Shown: piece by piece, positions 19,384 to 23,500 of the stretch
Layout of the letters: every line of letters starts with the position of its first letter
How positions within the stretch are numbered: the first letter of the stretch is position 1
Assembly (NCBI GenBank): GCA_014529385.2
Contig: CM043944.1
Span: 179,715,240-179,738,739 of the forward strand
Length of the DNA: 23,500 bases
Direction: 5' to 3'
Origin: Adiantum capillus-veneris
Taxonomy: Eukaryota; Streptophyta; Polypodiopsida; Polypodiales; Pteridaceae
Notes under the pieces: generated by a model
Database searches by the model: none
The model's input: only the letters and a program-made list of their open reading frames with translations
Told to the model about the DNA's origin: nothing
Made by a program: the position numbers and the translations under genes

Positions 19384-19393
19384 AAGGGGAGAA
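19384..19393 (+). other. Polypurine tract of gypsy element
   Basis: AAGGGGAGAA directly before TGTAATAGG, fixing the start of the 3' LTR at 19394. Confidence 0.85.
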
Positions 19394-21741
19394 TGTAATA
19401 GGACTAGTCTTTGAAGTTCTTAAAGTCAAAAAGAATGTAGCAGGGCATATCTTTCGTTAACACGATTTGAAAGGATTTTGAATAGTCTATTAAATAGAGC
19501 TTATACGAATGAGTTGAGATATTAAGAGAGAACATATATTCTTTTTTTTTAAATAATACACTAAAGACGGATTTGATAAAGATTAAATAATAACAGATAG
19601 TCTATCTATGAACAGTAAAATTGAGATTTGTATTAATATCAATGTTTTATATTTATGTGTTTTAGCTTAAAATGCATGGGTAGGATTAAAATAAGTTGTA
19701 AAAGTAGTGGAGACCCAAAAATAGCGGTTTTATGAGTCGCGACCTAAAAGTTGCTTTTTAGCCAAACAGAGATGTTTTTTTGTAATTCTGTCGGCGATGC
19801 CTTATAGACCAGACCTATTTCCGTCGTTTTGAGTACCTAGATTGCTCTGTTCTGAGTTTGTTTGTAAAAGTTATGATGAAAACAAACAGAAGGCAGCAGC
19901 AGTGTAGTGTACACAGGGACAGACAGACATACAACATCATACAGTTCTCCCTGCTATCAACCAAGAAGTGGATTGTTTCTTCATGGTAGAGTATGGCTAT
20001 GAAAGTATATAATTATGTTTTTTTACTTTGATTATCATGTTGAATTGGTTGCACGAGTATGTTCTTTTGGCTATTTTGTAGGCGATGCAGAAATCAATGT
20101 GTGAAACAGGGGCTATTGCAAAGTGTCATGATAGAAATCTAACTTTTACGGATCGCTTAGCGATCACGTTCTTATATTATTCTCGCAGGTATACTTGGTA
20201 CGAAAATCGTGCAGGCTTTTCGAGGAAAAGAAGGATAAAAGCACGACGGGTGGTGCGTTTGGGGATCATTCACCGATCTCTTCTTCTGCGAGTGCGAGTG
20301 CGAGTGCGAGTGAGAGTGAGAGTGAGAGTGCGAGTGCGAGTGCAAGTGAGACGCTGCATGCAAGCGAACTGAAGCTCGGGGTGGTCGGGAGGTTCGAGCT
20401 CCGTACAACGCAGTGCGCCCATATATTTTGCTCCTCTGTTGTATCAAAACTCTACAAAGATTCATCAATACAAAGATCTCTTTCTCTATCTTTTGCTATC
20501 GATCTCTATTATTCGGTTCCCGTGACAATGTGTGTTTATGGATATATTGTCAATGTGTCTTTTTTTTTTTTTGCCATACTCGATCACAATTGTGAGTTGA
20601 GAGAATTTATATTAACCTGATAAGAATACAACATTCCTCAAGCACTACATGTGACTTGAGGGGGACTAGGGTGCCACCAAAGACTTGTACATAGAAGACC
20701 ATATTTGTTACTCCTATCCTCTGGGGTGTTCTAAATAACCCAAAGCATGTATCCAACCTTCATCTTTGTCAACTACCCCTCTTCTTGCTCCTACCATGTG
20801 AATGAGCTCAGTGTCTTAGTAAAAACTTTGTAAATTATGCGTTTATGTGTGTATGCCTATATGTGGTTTGAATGCTTGTAGTATGCATGGTTATGTGTGC
20901 ATGTGTGTGTGTATGTGTATGTGTGCACTTGTACAAGAACTTATAGCAAGGAGTTAAATGCCAGAGGTGGTCCTCAGTGTCTTCTACATGTGGGTCCGGA
21001 CAGCTCCTCAATCGTAGCTACGAGAGGAAAGATATTGTAGTTTGAAGGTAGGATGCTTTGCAGATCATCGCCGGACTGGGCAGGTACATATGGATGGACA
21101 GAGCTGATGCTAATGGATAGACTTGAAGAGCTTGAGTTGTGGTGCATGCCAGTCTTTTAGATCCTCAATCAGAGCTTGGATGGGCAAGTTATGGGTCAAG
21201 GAAATTTTGCAAGGAGCAGTTCTAGTGTGCTTTGATCCCCTTGATAAGCATGCTGACAGGGATCTTTTTCACCTCGTCAAGGTTGCATAAGGTTGAATGC
21301 AATGTGTGGAGTTGCTAGAAATTTACGGCTTATCGATCAGAGTCATGGGCATGTAGTTACGCCTTGTTCAAATTGGCAGGCAATCACGACGAAAAGAGAT
21401 CGGATGGTTTTCCCCCGTTTTTGGACGTGTTGTCCGAGGCAAAAATGACATAGGATGGTGGAGAAGTGCTATGATTTGGAGTAGGCAAAGTGGGAGGAAG
21501 CTGTAATTTTTTGGTTATGATAATATAATCTACTCACCATTTGTGAGTTTTGCAAAAAAAAAAAAAGGTACTTCAAGTTATGTAGTCGACGACTACAATA
21601 ATATTTGGTTGCTACTGTGGTATGCACATTATGAGTCACTTTTGGCATGCTCGCCTATGCATTGCATCTCATAGGCATGTTAATCTCCTCTATGCCTAAA
21701 AGGGTGCTGCTTTAACACAAATTACACTACTCTTTTGAAAG

Positions 21742-21795
<54 letters not shown>

Positions 21796-21820
21796 TCCAG
21801 GTATATTTCCATGCATCCCA
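19394..21820 (+). repeat. 3' LTR of gypsy element
   Basis: Direct copy of 13492-15913, five bases longer. Differences by eye are scattered substitutions (many of them transitions), one extra hexamer unit, small homopolymer indels and a longer CT run (21742-21792). Homology to the 5' copy stops after ATGCATCCCAT. The next bases are TCTAGCTACC here and TGTAGCTTGA after the 5' LTR, so four or five more bases may be shared with one mismatch. Confidence 0.9.
20288..20347 (+). repeat. Hexamer array, 10 units (3' LTR)
   Basis: Four GCGAGT, three GAGAGT, two GCGAGT and one GCAAGT unit. Compared with the 5' LTR it has one more unit and one substitution. Confidence 0.95.
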
Positions 21821-21863
21821 TCTAGCTACCTATTTACCAATGTATGGTCGCCTATATATCTAG

Positions 21864-22035
21864 TTCTTACATCTCTTCTTGGTGTCAAAATTCTAAGTGC
21901 CCCCCCCCCCCCCCCCCCCCCCCCCTCCTCTCTTTTTCTCTCTCTCCTCTCTCTCTCTCTCCTCTCTCGCACGCGCGCACGTCCCCTACATGTCTAGCTC
22001 TTACATTTGTTCTTGGTATTAGAATTTTCAAAAAT
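21864..22035 (+). repeat. Diverged repeat flanking poly-C and CT tracts
   Basis: TCTAGTTCTTACATCTCTTCTTGGTGTCAAAATTC-like sequence (21859-21893) recurs as TCTAGCTCTTACATTTGTTCTTGGTATTAGAATTTTC-like sequence (21991-22027). Between them are a 26-base C run (21900-21925), CT-rich DNA and a CG-rich ACGCGCGCAC. Both copies contain a TTGGTRTYARAATT core that weakly resembles an initiator-Met primer site. Confidence 0.65.
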
Positions 22036-22100
22036 TAATCTACATACGTTTGCTTACTGGCTACCATTGCCTATTAATATCTATTTTACCTTCCTTTGCC

Positions 22101-22143
22101 TTCTCCCCCCCCCCCCCCTCGCTCTCTCTCTCACTCTCACTCA

Positions 22144-22199
<56 letters not shown>
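22101..22199. repeat. Poly-C, CT and CA microsatellites
   Basis: A 14-base C run (22105-22118), interrupted CT repeats, then about 28 bases of CA. Frames through it are artefacts. Confidence 0.97.
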
Positions 22200-22201
<2 letters not shown>

Positions 22202-22205
22202 GCAC

Positions 22206-22842
22206 ATATCTCACTTTAATACTTCTTTGCTTTTTCTATGCAATAGCAAGATCACGATAAGAGGTTGATTGTCCTAGAGAAGTAAAGCAATCAAATTTTA
22301 TAAAACAAGTTCTTAGTACCATTAATCGTCCCAATGTTCAAAATCAGAAAAGACTTACATCAAGCAATCGATATTCCACAGGCATGCAAAGCCTATGATT
22401 CATGAGAGAGAATAGACATAAAAGTAATTACATAGGAAGCTATGTTCGTATCGAGCCATCGCATCAGCCAACAGCTCTGTTACAACAAACGAATACATTG
22501 ATTGACAAAGGGTGTCCCTCTTGAAACCATACGACACAAAGGAGAACTTACACAAGCTTGGTGCTGCCACAAAGAAGCGAGCCCTACCACAGCCTGCCCC
22601 TTGACCGCCAAGCTAGAACCAAAAAGCCAAAACCGCCAACAAGGGACACAACTTCACTTTTTCTTCTTTTTTTCTTTTAAACAACCTAACAGTGCCACTC
22701 ATAGGAACTGTAGCATGCATGCCTTTCGATAAACACATATAAATACCCCATATGTTTAATTAAACTAGCATTTTCTCACGCATACAGTTTTGGAAAAGAA
22801 AGTGTTTCTCATGCACGTAGAAAAGTGTACACATACACACAC
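22206..22842. other. Unassigned stretch
   Basis: No gene or element domain recognised. A TATAAATA at about 22738 has no supported gene downstream. The open frame 22502-22732 has no domain and ends in a T-rich run. Confidence 0.4.
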
Positions 22843-23050
22843 TATGCACAATCAATAGCAAACAGAAAACTCGCTCTTAAACTTGAAGAAATTATGCACA
22901 ATCGAAATCAGACAAAAAATTAATTCTCAAACTTGAACATTAAATAACATACAACAAACACAAACAGACGTGTACCACATTATGCACAATCAAAATCAGG
23001 TAGAAGAATATTCATTCTCAAACTTGACCATTACATAACATAAAACAAAG
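22843..23050 (+). repeat. Three-copy degenerate tandem repeat
   Basis: TATGCACAATC occurs at 22843, 22893 and 22981, each followed by an AATCAG/AACAG-like stretch and then by CTCAAACTTGA or CTTAAACTTGA. Copies 2 and 3 continue with ACATTAAATAACATACAAC-like sequence. Periods are 50 and 88 bp; copy 1 is shorter. Confidence 0.8.
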
Positions 23051-23225
23051 GAATTTGAGTGGAAAGCCTCGCGATGCCCACAGAGTAGCCATTTCTTCAA
23101 ACCACACACCAAGGGCATTTACCTTGCTCTTACTCGTTCGCCCCTCTCAACAAACGGTGGACCAAAAAATGGCCAGAGGCTCGATGGTTGGCATCGACAA
23201 GGGACCCACAACTACCTAAGTGACA

Positions 23226-23500
23226 ATGAAGATTTTTCTATGGAAGGTGCTATGGGGGGCCTTACCAATAGGAGACAAGATCTTACCTCAAGGTATAGGC
23301 TCCGATAGGTGTTGAGATTGCAGGACTGCTAGGGAGGATCTGTCCCACTTATTCCTAGAATGCCCAAGGGTAAGAGGCCTGTCAGGTAAGGTGTGTAAAT
23401 GGATTCAAAGGACTTGGAAGATTGGGTTTTCCAAGAATGATATACTCCTTGGAGGGAAAGGGATGATAAGCCAACCGATTCTGTTTTGTAAAGTCGTTAG
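23226..23500 (+). pseudogene. LINE reverse transcriptase C-terminal zinc-knuckle region (partial)
   Basis: This frame encodes the zf-RVT region found at the C-terminus of plant LINE (non-LTR retrotransposon) polymerases. It starts MKIFLWKVLWGALPIGDKI, then the Cys pair CxDC at 23310-23321, in which the second position is TGA (23313-23315). LSHLFLECP supplies the His and third Cys, and KVCKWIQRTWKIGF follows. The frame then stays open to the window edge. Upstream, LASTRDPQLP-like sequence in another frame (23185-23220) suggests a shift just before. The rest of the polymerase is absent from the 5' side, as expected if the copy is 5'-truncated. The stop inside the zinc knuckle marks it as dead. 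Confidence 0.8.

Larger units (their letters stand above)
13492..21820 (+). mobile_element. Ty3/gypsy retrotransposon, defective, young LTRs
   Basis: An 8.3-kb element with two direct 2.4-kb LTRs around a 3.4-kb gag-pol remnant in the order gag, protease, reverse transcriptase, RNase H, integrase, polypurine tract. Integrase after reverse transcriptase defines the Ty3/gypsy order. The LTRs differ at about two dozen bases plus a few indels by eye, near 1%, so the insertion is fairly recent. The coding part has at least eight frameshifts or in-frame stops, lacks the gag zinc knuckle and the integrase C-terminus, and has altered protease and reverse transcriptase active sites. No primer-binding site is visible between the 5' LTR and gag. 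No target-site duplication was found: the left flank is GTGTA and the right flank TCTAG. The element could not encode its own mobility. Confidence 0.9.

Noticed and set aside
21844-22268. Frames with poly-Pro, Ser/Leu and Thr/His runs
   Set aside because: Products of poly-C, CT and CA tracts.
22738-22745. TATAAATA as a gene promoter
   Set aside because: No gene or element follows in the next 400 bases.

Overview
The window looks like nuclear DNA of a land plant with a repeat-rich genome. Everything recognisable is transposable-element sequence: Ty3/gypsy and Ty1/copia LTR retrotransposons, one non-LTR (LINE) fragment and a possible CACTA-type terminus. Plant-style primer-binding sites, plant gag families and long CT/CA microsatellites support this. 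No intact host gene, rRNA, tRNA or CRISPR array was seen. The species cannot be named from the sequence.

Layout. 1-2326: AT-rich, no recognisable gene. 2327-3008: 5' end of a copia element (initiator-Met-type primer site, then a gag N-terminus). 3512-4280: degenerate satellite whose units carry inverted arms. 4512-5792: decayed gypsy gag with a damaged CCHC knuckle, ending at a CACTA-like terminus (5784-5925). 5959-6247: LTR start, TATA box and polypurine tract of a gypsy element on the minus strand, with an unidentified minus-strand frame next to it (6244-6675). 6676-10640: almost 4 kb with no recognisable coding. 10690-12360: copia remnant with a GC-rich leader, gag with one internal stop, polypurine tract and 3' LTR start, but no pol. 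12836: tRNA-Asp-type primer site of a Tat/Athila-class gypsy element. 13342-13485: local repeats.

The main element spans 13492-21820. It is a Ty3/gypsy retrotransposon with two 2.4-kb LTRs, about 99% identical by eye, around a 3.4-kb gag-pol remnant in the order gag, protease, reverse transcriptase, RNase H, integrase, polypurine tract. Its coding region carries many frameshifts, in-frame stops, catalytic-residue changes and at least two internal deletions, although its LTRs are nearly identical. This contrast is the most interesting observation: the element was probably already defective when last copied, and was moved by proteins supplied by a relative.

After it come poly-C, CT and CA tracts (21900-22199), an unassigned stretch, a small tandem repeat (22843-23050), and the zinc-knuckle end of a LINE reverse transcriptase (23226-23500) that runs off the window.

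The parts do not form a pathway. They are nested or adjacent mobile elements of different ages. I found no convincing new biological system.
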